A stretch of DNA of 21,580 nucleotides. It comes from Treponema sp. Its GTDB lineage: Bacteria > Spirochaetota > Spirochaetia > Treponematales > Breznakiellaceae. This document shows positions 15,311 to 21,580 of the stretch, one piece after another; within the stretch, counting starts at the first letter, position 1, and every line of letters begins with the position of its first letter. The stretch is taken from NCBI GenBank assembly GCA_009785045.1, contig WQXC01000010.1:1-21580 (forward strand), written 5' to 3'. The translations under genes and the position numbers were made by a program. Under the pieces are notes generated by a model, which was given only the letters and a program-made list of their open reading frames with translations, had not been told where the DNA came from and made no database searches.

Positions 15311-17074
15311 TTATCTGGAACCTTCAGTGGAGGCCCCATACTTCAACATCAGATCATTAGCATGTGCAAGCGCAGCGTCTCCTGCGTCACCTGCCAACAT
15401 TCTGGCAATCTCCTTTTTCCGTCCATCTTCGCTTAAGGGTCCGATGCCGGTATAAGTTCTGCCCCCCTCGGTTCTTTTTTCTACCTTAAAATGATTATCG
15501 GCGCGAACAGCGATACTCGCAAGGTGTGTAACGCAGAATATTTGCTTAAATTTGCCTATTTTTGTCAAATACTCCCCTACTTTCAGCGCAACTTCGCCGC
15601 CAATACCGGTATCAATCTCGTCAAAGACCAGGGTTTCAACACCTTCAGATTCGCCTGAGTTTTTACCTGTGTTTTCCTCGGTTAAAAGCGCAGTTTTTAT
15701 GGCAAGCATAACCCTGGAAAGTTCACCGCCGGACGCGATTTTTGCTAAATCCTTAAGAGGTTCGCCGGTATTTGCAGAAATCAGGAACTCTACATCTTCT
15801 GCTCCGTACGGACCGAATGATGTCTGGCCTTCATTCTTCTTTGGGATAATCGTAGTCTGGAAACGGGCATTTGGCATTCCAAGGTTTTTTAATACCCCGG
15901 TTATTAATTTACTTAATTTTTCAGAAGCAGCGGTTCTTTTCTCCCTTAAACCTTGAGCTTTGGCGATAATAGTCTTTTCTAAAGCGCTGATTTCTGTTTT
16001 TAACTTATCTCTGTTCTCTTCTGCGCTGCACAGAGCTTCTATTTCTGCTTCTGCGTTTACTTTATAGTTTAGAATAACCTCTTCTTCGCTTCCTGCCTGG
16101 GTATCAAACGTTGTTTTTAGACCTGTATACTTTTTTTTAAGTTTGTATAAAAGAGATAACCTTTCATTTACAATTTCCAGTCTCTTTGGATCATAGTTTA
16201 GACCATCTCTGTAGGCGCGAAATTCTCCTGCAATATCCTCAGCTTCATAATATAGGTTCTCGAATCTTCTGTTTATTTCACCAAGGGATGAATCCACAGT
16301 AAACGCGCTGTCCAGCGCATTTTTAGATTTTCTCGCAAGACTTAATATGGAATTTCCGCCGTCAATAAAATTCTCTGCAGCAATACTTATATATCCTGCA
16401 AGTTTTTCAAAACTGGTTAGTTTTTGCGCTTCATTTTCCAGTTCGCGTGTTTCACCTGCCTGGATGGAAGCTTTGGTAATCTCATCTACGGCATAATTTA
16501 AAATTTCCAGCCTTTCTTCCCGTTCTCTTTCGCTTTTTAAAGAGCTTTCCATTGTTTTGCGTTTATCTGTTAATTCTAAAAATATTTTTGTAAAACTTTT
16601 AACTTCGTTTTCCAGTCCGGCAAAACGATCAAGGTAACGCCTGTGGCTGTCTTTACGCAAAAGAGATTCATGATTGTGCTGACCGTGAAGATCAAACAAT
16701 AAAGCCATAAATTCTGTTAAATCCTGTCTTGTTACAGGAATATTCTGAATAAAAATCGAGCCCTTGCCGGTTGATTTAATATTTCTTCTTACAATTACAG
16801 TATTTTCTTCGCATTCAATATCACGCGCTTTAAGCCAGTCTGTTACATCGCTGTTATTATTCTTTACGGATAAACTCGCAGAAACGGATGCTTCGTCGCA
16901 GCCTGAGCGGATTACATCGGTTTCCGCCTTTCCGCCCAGTAAAAAACTTAAAGAGCCTACAATAATTGACTTTCCGGCTCCTGTCTCACCTGACAAAACA
17001 TTAAAACCCGGGCGGAAAGAAAGAGTTATAGAATCAATTAATGCATAATTCCTGATTGATAGTTCTTCAAGCAT
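15311..17074 (-). CDS. recN: DNA repair protein RecN
   Basis: RecN is an SMC-like ATPase that acts early in recombinational repair of double-strand breaks on the nucleoid. The 587-residue protein has the family start MLEELSIRNYALID, Walker A GETGAGKS (29-36) and an RxGCDEASVSA-like strand. A long coiled-coil middle spans about residues 150-370. The C-terminal ATPase lobe has signature IASGGELSRVMLAIK and Walker B TLVFDEIDTGIGG, followed by the tail motif CVTHLASIA. Length is typical (about 550-590) and all ATPase motifs are intact. An AAGGAG ribosome site (17081-17086, minus strand) with 6-nt spacing fixes the ATG. It begins 16 nt after nadK. The nadK-recN pairing is conserved in several bacterial groups, which supports both calls. 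Confidence 0.96.
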   Translation of the reverse strand: MLEELSIRNYALIDSITLSFRPGFNVLSGETGAGKSIIVGSLSFLLGGKAETDVIRSGCDEASVSASLSVKNNNSDVTDWLKARDIECEENTVIVRRNIKSTGKGSIFIQNIPVTRQDLTEFMALLFDLHGQHNHESLLRKDSHRRYLDRFAGLENEVKSFTKIFLELTDKRKTMESSLKSEREREERLEILNYAVDEITKASIQAGETRELENEAQKLTSFEKLAGYISIAAENFIDGGNSILSLARKSKNALDSAFTVDSSLGEINRRFENLYYEAEDIAGEFRAYRDGLNYDPKRLEIVNERLSLLYKLKKKYTGLKTTFDTQAGSEEEVILNYKVNAEAEIEALCSAEENRDKLKTEISALEKTIIAKAQGLREKRTAASEKLSKLITGVLKNLGMPNARFQTTIIPKKNEGQTSFGPYGAEDVEFLISANTGEPLKDLAKIASGGELSRVMLAIKTALLTEENTGKNSGESEGVETLVFDEIDTGIGGEVALKVGEYLTKIGKFKQIFCVTHLASIAVRADNHFKVEKRTEGGRTYTGIGPLSEDGRKKEIARMLAGDAGDAALAHANDLMLKYGASTEGSR

Positions 17075-17090
17075 TATTATCTCCTTCCAT

Positions 17091-17945
17091 CTACGATGGA
17101 GACCAGAAAAGTTTATTTCTTAACGCCGAATAATACGCATATCTTCCGTCAAAAATCAATTCTGCACTGTACGGCGCCTGCTTAATATATACTTTATCTG
17201 AACATTCAAGAGCAAATGTATCTTGTCCGTCAACTGTTAACAATACTCCCGATCTTTGCTCATCCGCAACAGTTACCGTAAGCGTCTGCTGCGAAGGAAG
17301 CACAAGCGGCCTGTTGGAAAGCGCAAACGGGCAGATAGGATTAATAATCATGGCTTCAATGTCAGGATACAGAATAGGACCGCCTGCAGCCATCGAATAC
17401 GCAGTGGAACCCGTAGGAGTAGCAACAACAAGACCATCACACCTGTAAGTGCCCAAAGCAATATTTGATTCAATATGCACATCAAGCTTTATAAGTTTTG
17501 CAATTTGAGTATATGAAATAACCGCATCGTTAAGGCAGATATTATTCATTATTATTTTGGAATTACGTTCCACAGAAATATCAAACATGCATCTTCGTGC
17601 AGGTGTAATCTCACCGTTTATCCATTTATTAAAAACCAAAAGCCAATCTTCTTTATTTACTTCTGCAATAAAACCAAATGTTCCAAGATTAACAGGCAGA
17701 ATCGGAATTCCCAATGGAGCCATGCTTCGCGCTGTGTATAAAACAGTTCCATCTCCGCCAAGAGAAAAGGCAATATCCCATTTACCGGGTGCCAGTTTTT
17801 CTGGTTTTCCTTCGAACGAAAAGACTTCTGTCTTTATACCGCGTCCGTTAAGTTCACTAAAGATTTTATCTGCCAGTTGTTCAGAGTCTTTTTTAAGGAG
17901 ATTAACAAATAATACTGCACTCTGACAGGATTTTTCGCTGCTCAT
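17091..17945 (-). CDS. nadK: NAD kinase
   Basis: NAD kinase phosphorylates NAD to NADP in the cytoplasm and sets the NADPH supply. The 284-residue product shows SLGGDGTVLYTAR (GGDGT at 63-67, with catalytic Asp65), the conserved LPVNLGTFGFIAEV, the LND motif (138-140) and DGLVVATPTGSTAYSMAAGGPI (first 20 residues of the substrate loop region, from about 170). A GTG two codons upstream is in frame but lies inside the ribosome site AAGGAG (17951-17956, minus strand), so the ATG at 17945 is the likely start, spaced 5 nt. The upstream gene's stop overlaps that ribosome site, leaving a 10-nt gap. Length and motifs are normal and nothing appears missing. Confidence 0.95.
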   Translation of the reverse strand: MSSEKSCQSAVLFVNLLKKDSEQLADKIFSELNGRGIKTEVFSFEGKPEKLAPGKWDIAFSLGGDGTVLYTARSMAPLGIPILPVNLGTFGFIAEVNKEDWLLVFNKWINGEITPARRCMFDISVERNSKIIMNNICLNDAVISYTQIAKLIKLDVHIESNIALGTYRCDGLVVATPTGSTAYSMAAGGPILYPDIEAMIINPICPFALSNRPLVLPSQQTLTVTVADEQRSGVLLTVDGQDTFALECSDKVYIKQAPYSAELIFDGRYAYYSALRNKLFWSPS

Positions 17946-17955
17946 AACCACTCCT

Positions 17956-19074
17956 TTACGGAAGAGTCATAATGAGACGTGATATACGTTCCACATCCTG
18001 GGAACGCAGTCGCGGATACATCGGAAAAAGTACTGTGCGCAGAACCAGCGAACTGCTTACCGGGCACGAGTCGCATAATCCTGCTCCCGCGATTGTGTTT
18101 TCAAAAGCGTTTTCTATTTCTATTTCTTTTTTCTTTGCGTAAGCAACAACATCTTTTAACCCTGTTTCCAGAATAAGCGAAAAAGAATAATTACAGTATT
18201 CATTGTCATTAATGGCTATAAAACGTTTATGTTTTGTCCTTGATGTAAGCGAAAGACTTGCCTGGGAATACATCTGCGCGATATCGCGTCTTCTGCTGGT
18301 ATTTCGCTGCACTTCTTTAAATTGAACAACAGCCAGCGCAGAATTAATATCCGGAAGGCAATATTCATTGGCAATACCGGAAAAACTGCGAAGCGCACTT
18401 CCATCTTTTCTGTTCATTGCAAAGAGCAGCGCGCCGCCGCCTGATGTAAGCATATCTCTTTCTTCAAGTCCAATAATGCAAAAAACATTATCAAATTTAA
18501 CCTGAGGTTCTTCTTTTTCATTTTTTCCGGCTGCTGCAGCTGGTTCTTCTGCATCCTGTTTATCTTTTTTATTTTCAGGTTTTAACCAGCTTCCGTAGCT
18601 TTGCGAAATATCTTCTATAACGGGAATACCCAATTCTGCAATTGCAGCAGTATCAGGCACAAACCCAAGAGTGTGATGAAGAATAATTGCGCAAACATCA
18701 ATTGCTGTATCAAACTGTTTTTTTGCAAGTGTATTTTCGATTAATTCCCTGCTCAAACATGGGAAATCATATGTTACATCGCAATACAGGGGAACTAGCT
18801 GCAAGTCGTTTATTACCTGCAAATAGTAGCGCGGAGAAAGAGCAGAAAGGATAACTGCCTGTCCGCTTTGAGCATTAAGCGCTTTAAGCGCTACATGCAA
18901 AGCAACAGCAGGGCTTCGCAGAGCAAGAGCATAATCAAAACGCAGCTGCTCTTTTGCCGTTTGAATCAATAGCCGGTTTCTGTCCCCAGGACCGATTTTT
19001 TCTTCCACCATGGCCGTTAGTACTGCGTCCATTTCTTTGCGTCTTATTGTGGGAGAATAAATTTCGATTTTCAT
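17956..19074 (-). CDS. DegT/DnrJ/EryC1-type aminotransferase-like protein lacking the catalytic lysine
   Basis: The fold is that of PLP-dependent sugar aminotransferases (fold type I). The 372-residue protein keeps the N-terminal helix and substrate region, the PLP-pyridine aspartate in PVIEDISQSYGS (D155, Q158), and a glycine turn TSGGGALLF. In active relatives the cofactor lysine sits nine residues before the end of that glycine turn, in a block like SFHPTKNLTTGEGG. Here the block reads CIIGLEERDMLTSGGG and contains no lysine at all. The SGTAAL cofactor-phosphate motif is also changed, to SPAVAL. A 29-residue charged Ala/Glu/Lys insertion (about 165-193) stands just before the altered site. 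The enzyme is probably inactive or has a different chemistry. It follows cheW by 28 nt with a weak ribosome site. A binding or regulatory role is inferred, not shown. Confidence 0.75.
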   Translation of the reverse strand: MKIEIYSPTIRRKEMDAVLTAMVEEKIGPGDRNRLLIQTAKEQLRFDYALALRSPAVALHVALKALNAQSGQAVILSALSPRYYLQVINDLQLVPLYCDVTYDFPCLSRELIENTLAKKQFDTAIDVCAIILHHTLGFVPDTAAIAELGIPVIEDISQSYGSWLKPENKKDKQDAEEPAAAAGKNEKEEPQVKFDNVFCIIGLEERDMLTSGGGALLFAMNRKDGSALRSFSGIANEYCLPDINSALAVVQFKEVQRNTSRRRDIAQMYSQASLSLTSRTKHKRFIAINDNEYCNYSFSLILETGLKDVVAYAKKKEIEIENAFENTIAGAGLCDSCPVSSSLVLRTVLFPMYPRLRSQDVERISRLIMTLP

Positions 19075-19102
19075 GTATTACCCGAAAGCCCTGTTTGCTA
19101 AT

Positions 19103-19597
19103 CTATTTACGCAATTCGGCGATTTTCTGAAGTTCTTTTGGATTGAAAAGGTCTCTTATATTAAGAATAATAAGATATCCTTCTTCCTGGTGGACAACAC
19201 CTTCAATATATTCAGCGCCAATACCCGAAAACATTTGCGGCGGCGGTTGAATATCTTCTTTTTCAACAGTTACAACGCGGGAGATCCTGTCAATAATGAT
19301 ACCCAACTTCATCCCGTCAATATCTACAATAATAAAACCTGACAACAATTCATCTTCTTCGGAAGTTACCAATTTTCTTAAATGAAACCTTTTATGCAAA
19401 TTAATAATTGGAATTATTTCGCTTCTTAGGTTAAAAATCCCTTCTACATATGTAGGAGCGTTGGGAATCGGCCGGATTGACTGAACGCGGACAATCTCTT
19501 TTACGTCCATTATATTAACGCCATACAATTCCTCTCCAAGCTGGAAAGTAACTAATTGTCTGGACTCTGTTTTATTAACATCTGCACGTACTGCCAT
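19103..19597 (-). CDS. cheW: CheW chemotaxis coupling protein
   Basis: CheW links the histidine kinase CheA to chemoreceptors at the cell-pole signalling array. The 164-residue protein has the standard two-subdomain pattern. Residues about 15-50 read LVTFQLGEELYGVNIMDVKEIV, the first 20 of which are typical. These are followed by the conserved IRPIPNAPTYVEGIFNLRSEIIPIINL region. The second half, with IIVDIDGMKLGIIIDRISRVV and the receptor/kinase-contact loop, ends in GYLIILNIRDLF. Length is normal (about 150-170). A strong GGGAGGA ribosome site (19604-19610, minus strand) lies 6 nt before the ATG. A predicted promoter stands at 19620-19648, so this is the first gene of the eight-gene minus-strand unit. 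It is separated by 59 nt from the SPOR-protein stop. Confidence 0.95.
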   Translation of the reverse strand: MAVRADVNKTESRQLVTFQLGEELYGVNIMDVKEIVRVQSIRPIPNAPTYVEGIFNLRSEIIPIINLHKRFHLRKLVTSEEDELLSGFIIVDIDGMKLGIIIDRISRVVTVEKEDIQPPPQMFSGIGAEYIEGVVHQEEGYLIILNIRDLFNPKELQKIAELRK

Positions 19598-19619
19598 AGG
19601 AAATCCTCCCTGTTATATT

Positions 19620-19648
19620 AATGTAACACTAATAGCATTTCTGTTCAA
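19620..19648 (-). promoter_or_regulatory. Predicted promoter of the cheW-nadK-recN-ABC operon
   Basis: Reading the minus strand, TTGAAC (19648-19643) is followed after exactly 17 nt by TACATT (19625-19620). The -35 box matches the consensus at four to five positions and the -10 at four. It occupies the 59-nt gap between the SPOR-protein stop and the cheW ribosome site. No promoter-sized gap exists further down the operon. Confidence 0.5.
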
Positions 19649-19656
19649 GTGGGAAT

Positions 19657-21216
19657 TTACTCCCTAACCCAGATTTGACCAAATCCAAGAGATCCAAGCC
19701 TGACTGACGCAGAATATACGTCGGTTGAGGCAATTTTTGCAGCCATAACACGGTAAACTGCGCCGGAAAACTCAATTATAGGCTCAAAACCGGCATCTTT
19801 TAGCAATCCAGCAGTTTTATTTGCTGTATCCTGGGCAGAAAATGCGCCAATCTGCAGATTATACAGTTTACCGGAAAATCTGTCAGGTAAACCGGGAATT
19901 ATTTGCAGCGCTTCGGGGCGAACCGGCTGAGGTTGTACCTGTTCCTGATTTCGAATTGCCTGCGCTTGGCTTGCAGAAACCCTAAAATCGCTGTTCTGCT
20001 GCCCGGCTGAGGATAATGGTTCAAGTGTATTTAGATTTGTAGGAGTCTGGGTTCTTTCATTGCTCTGCCTTTCTGTCGGAGGCAATGCCGGGCGGCTGCT
20101 TTCTGCAGCTCTTTGGCTGCTTGCAGGCGCTGGAGCCGGAGCAGCAGTCCTATTTGCTTCTCTCTGCCCGCTTGGCGCAAAATTTCCCGTGTTCATTGCC
20201 CTGATAGCTTCACGCGACTCTCTTGCCTCTCTGGCTTCTCTCGCCTCGCGCGCTTCTCTTGACTCTCTTGATTCTCTTGCCTCGCGAACTTCTCTGGCTT
20301 CTCTTGATTCTCTAGCATCACGGGAATCCCTGGCTTCTCTTAACTCTCTGGCTTCGCGCGCTTCCCTGAGCTCTCTTAACTCACGAATTTCCCTAAGTTC
20401 TCTTGCTTCTCTTGCATCACGGGAATCCCTGGCTTCTATAGTCATTGCCATTAACCAGGCAAGAAATTCAGCGGAATCACCATTGTTTGATGAAGCAATA
20501 AATGCATCTCTGATTGTTGGATCTTTTAAAGCTTCCAGAACAAAATCCGGATAGTAAGGATCCATTTGAATACTGGGCGGTGTCTGCGCAATTTGTTCAG
20601 CTTGATTATTAATGTGTGTATGACCATTTCCAGGCGCCTGACTGACAGCCGCTGTTTGTCCGTTAACTTTCTCCTGCTCACTTACAACAGTCTGTGCAGC
20701 AGCCTGAACCTGTTCTGCAACCGGTTCCTGTCCGCTAACTGCTGAGTAAACAGCTTCGGGCACACTTTCTTCGATTCCATCTATTCTTGCTGATTCATAA
20801 TATAATTCCTGCCTAACATCCTGAGAAAGTAAAACAGGTTCTCTTAAATCAATTATTGGTTCCGGCTGCTGCGCTGCCTGATATACCGGGCGAGGCGGAG
20901 CGCCTACAGTTATAACTACCTGCTCACCTGCTCTTATACCCAATGCGCTTGCAGCAGTAGCAGAGATATCGATAATTCTGTTTAATGACGGATCGATGCG
21001 TTCAATAATAACAATTTCAATTTCCCGTCCATTTCTTGGATTAGTTACCTTAACCCTGGAATTAAGCGGAAGACTTGCATGCGCTCCCACAAGTCCCTCG
21101 ATTCTCATCTCCTGACTTGCTGCTCCGCGCATGGTAAAATCCCCAAGCCTTGCCTGGGCATTAACATGTAATATTAATATTGAGGTACAAAGTATGATAA
21201 AAAATAGCCGTTTCAT
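19657..21216 (-). CDS. Secreted RlpA-like / SPOR cell-wall protein with a long Arg-Glu-x triplet region
   Basis: The 519-residue product begins with a signal peptide (1-20, cleaved after VNA; no lipobox cysteine). Residues about 33-105 resemble the RlpA double-psi barrel: ASQE, AHASLPLNSRVKVTN and RIIDISATAASALGI. E36 and H46 match two of the catalytic positions of the Pseudomonas RlpA lytic transglycosylase. The third, normally Asp, is Glu (E72), and the usual SWYG entry motif is missing. A Gln/Glu/Val-rich linker (about 110-215) and a short helical segment (about 220-258) lead to residues 261-335, twenty-five Arg-Glu or Arg-Asp triplets. A Ser/Pro/Gln-rich linker follows, then a SPOR domain (447-519; YNLQIGAFSAQDTANKTAGL), which binds denuded peptidoglycan at division sites in other bacteria. 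Ribosome site AAGGAG is 10 nt upstream. The call of RlpA family is good, but activity is uncertain. Confidence 0.8.
   Translation of the reverse strand: MKRLFFIILCTSILILHVNAQARLGDFTMRGAASQEMRIEGLVGAHASLPLNSRVKVTNPRNGREIEIVIIERIDPSLNRIIDISATAASALGIRAGEQVVITVGAPPRPVYQAAQQPEPIIDLREPVLLSQDVRQELYYESARIDGIEESVPEAVYSAVSGQEPVAEQVQAAAQTVVSEQEKVNGQTAAVSQAPGNGHTHINNQAEQIAQTPPSIQMDPYYPDFVLEALKDPTIRDAFIASSNNGDSAEFLAWLMAMTIEARDSRDAREARELREIRELRELREAREARELREARDSRDARESREAREVREARESRESREAREAREAREARESREAIRAMNTGNFAPSGQREANRTAAPAPAPASSQRAAESSRPALPPTERQSNERTQTPTNLNTLEPLSSAGQQNSDFRVSASQAQAIRNQEQVQPQPVRPEALQIIPGLPDRFSGKLYNLQIGAFSAQDTANKTAGLLKDAGFEPIIEFSGAVYRVMAAKIASTDVYSASVRLGSLGFGQIWVRE
20212..20436 (-). repeat. 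Nine-base repeat coding Arg-Glu-x triplets
   Basis: A run of 25 tandem nine-base units inside the RlpA/SPOR gene encodes patterns such as AREAREARES and ELREIRELREL. Third positions vary freely (Arg as AGA, AGG, CGC, CGT, CGA; Glu as GAG or GAA; and so on), so the units are not identical at DNA level. Constancy of Arg and Glu/Asp points to selection on the protein. The helix would place Arg at i and an acid at i+4, a pattern of stable single alpha-helices. Confidence 0.9.
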
Positions 21217-21252
21217 AGCGATTCCTCTCCTTAAAATACCCCTCCATACTAT

Positions 21253-21281
21253 ATTCTAAGGAATTTTGACCCTTTTTGCAA
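21253..21281 (-). promoter_or_regulatory. Predicted promoter of the RlpA/SPOR gene
   Basis: On the minus strand TTGCAA (21281-21276) and TAGAAT (21258-21253) are separated by exactly 17 nt. The -10 lies 36 nt before the ATG at 21216, allowing a short leader with the AAGGAG ribosome site at 21232-21227. The same TAGAAT -10 occurs at the phoH promoter. Its presence suggests this gene does not rely on read-through from the rRNA operon. Confidence 0.55.
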
Positions 21282-21301
21282 ACAAAAATAGGGGTTTTTT
21301 T
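21269..21301 (+). terminator. Possible terminator for plus-strand transcripts, opposing the rRNA operon
   Basis: On the plus strand ACCC-TTTTTG (21269-21278) pairs with CAAAAA (21283-21288) and GGGT (21292-21295) around loop CAAA, with a three-base bulge. Seven T residues follow at 21295-21301. The T-tract is on the plus strand, so it would stop transcripts running toward the 3' end of 5S in antisense. It overlaps the -35 box of the minus-strand promoter, so the resemblance may be incidental. Confidence 0.35.
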
Positions 21302-21318
21302 CATAAATTTATTAATTT

Positions 21319-21336
21319 GGGCATAAAAAAGCCCGG
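21319..21336 (-). terminator. Probable end of the rRNA operon (5S stem plus T-tract)
   Basis: Reading the minus strand, the closing stem of 5S (GCCGGGC) runs directly into TTTTTT and then ATGCCC. The helix formed by the two ends of 5S followed at once by six T residues has the form of a rho-independent terminator. A small GGGC/GCCC hairpin around the T-tract is the alternative reading. Confidence 0.45.
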
Positions 21337-21447
21337 CAACGACCTACTTTCCCACGCCTTAGAGGCGTAGTATCATCGGCGCAAGAGGGCTTGACTTCCG
21401 TGTTCGAAATGGGAACGGGTATTTCACCTCCGCGATAATCACCGGGC
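21331..21447 (-). rRNA. rrf: 5S ribosomal RNA
   Basis: The 117-nt minus-strand sequence has the 5S plan. GCCCGG at the 5' end and CCGGGC at the 3' end form helix I. The loop region CCCGTTCCCATTTCGAACAC is the highly conserved 5S core, and TAGTATC-type loop E sequence and GGGAAAGTAGGTC follow. The ends are set by helix I, so they may be off by one or two bases. It follows the 23S 3' end after about 25 nt, the normal order in a bacterial rRNA operon. Confidence 0.95.
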
Positions 21448-21472
21448 AATAATTTAATTAAGGAACAATAAT

Positions 21473-21580
21473 ATGGTCAAGCCTCACGGCAGATTAGTAT
21501 TGGTCGGCTGAACATATTACTATGCTTAGACCTCCAACCTATCAACCAGGTAGTCTTCCTGGTACCTTTAGGGGGGTTAA
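21473..21580 (-). rRNA. rrl: 23S ribosomal RNA, 3' end only
   Basis: The last 108 bases, read on the minus strand, match the 3' terminus of bacterial 23S: GACTACCTGGTTGATAGG, the GCATAGTAATATGTTCAGC helix, ACCAATACTAATCTGCCGTG and GAGGCTTGACCAT. The end near 21473 is inferred from the terminal helix pairing of GGTCAAG with CTTGACC and could differ by a few bases. The rest of the gene lies beyond the right edge of the window. The A/T-rich 25-nt spacer to 5S contains no tRNA. Confidence 0.95.

Noticed and set aside
17946..17951. GTG start of nadK two codons upstream
   Set aside because: It lies within the AAGGAG ribosome site, so it cannot be used with that site. The ATG at 17945 has correct spacing.
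20060..20554. Plus-strand open frame of 164 codons rich in Ser-Leu-Ala triplets opposite the RlpA/SPOR gene
   Set aside because: It is the complement of the Arg-Glu-x nine-base repeat, which has no stops on the other strand. It has no ribosome site and overlaps a well-supported gene.

Overview
The window looks like a chromosomal segment from a spirochaete, most likely Treponema or a close relative. The evidence is a diderm gene set with an LptD homologue that has no LptD cysteines, a chemotaxis cheW gene, moderately AT-rich DNA, and a cheW / aminotransferase-like / nadK / recN order that I remember from treponemes. That last point is recollection, not a search. Nearly all of the sequence is coding. 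No intergenic stretch exceeds 300 bases, and I see no tRNA, CRISPR array, transposase or prophage gene.

Plus-strand half (1-9609). The 3' end of uvrA is followed after 6 nt by a long outer-membrane LptD-type gene whose periplasmic N-terminus carries a SAP-like helix-turn segment. A promoter at 3979-4008 then drives a tight cluster: phoH (interrupted by a frameshift), a membrane HD phosphohydrolase of the PgpH type without its usual sensor domain, ybeY, a soluble CorC/HlyC-type CBS protein, and an exported TPR protein. The phoH-ybeY-corC core is the classic rRNA-processing/envelope cluster known as ybeZ-ybeY-ybeX in E. coli.

Minus-strand half (19597 down to 9611). Eight genes are spaced at -8 to +28 nt and probably form one operon behind a promoter at 19620-19648: cheW, a DegT/DnrJ-type protein with no catalytic lysine, nadK, recN, an unknown 270-residue helical protein, two ABC-exporter half-transporters that make a textbook asymmetric heterodimer, and an exported FN3-like protein. 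The second ABC gene carries an in-frame insertion of a CACGGAGG tandem-repeat element in the linker between its membrane and ATPase domains. This operon and the plus-strand cluster converge with a single base between their stop codons.

Right end (19657-21580, minus strand). A secreted RlpA-like/SPOR cell-wall protein has a 75-residue run of Arg-Glu-x triplets between its two domains. It has its own promoter, and just upstream of it lie the 5S rRNA gene and the 3' end of 23S rRNA.

The items most worth a second look are the Arg-Glu triplet rod in the RlpA/SPOR protein, the repeat element domesticated inside an ABC transporter, the active-site-dead aminotransferase in the nadK-recN operon, the SAP-like segment in LptD, and the phoH frameshift. 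I did not find a clear new multi-gene system. The window is mostly core genome with unusual individual proteins.
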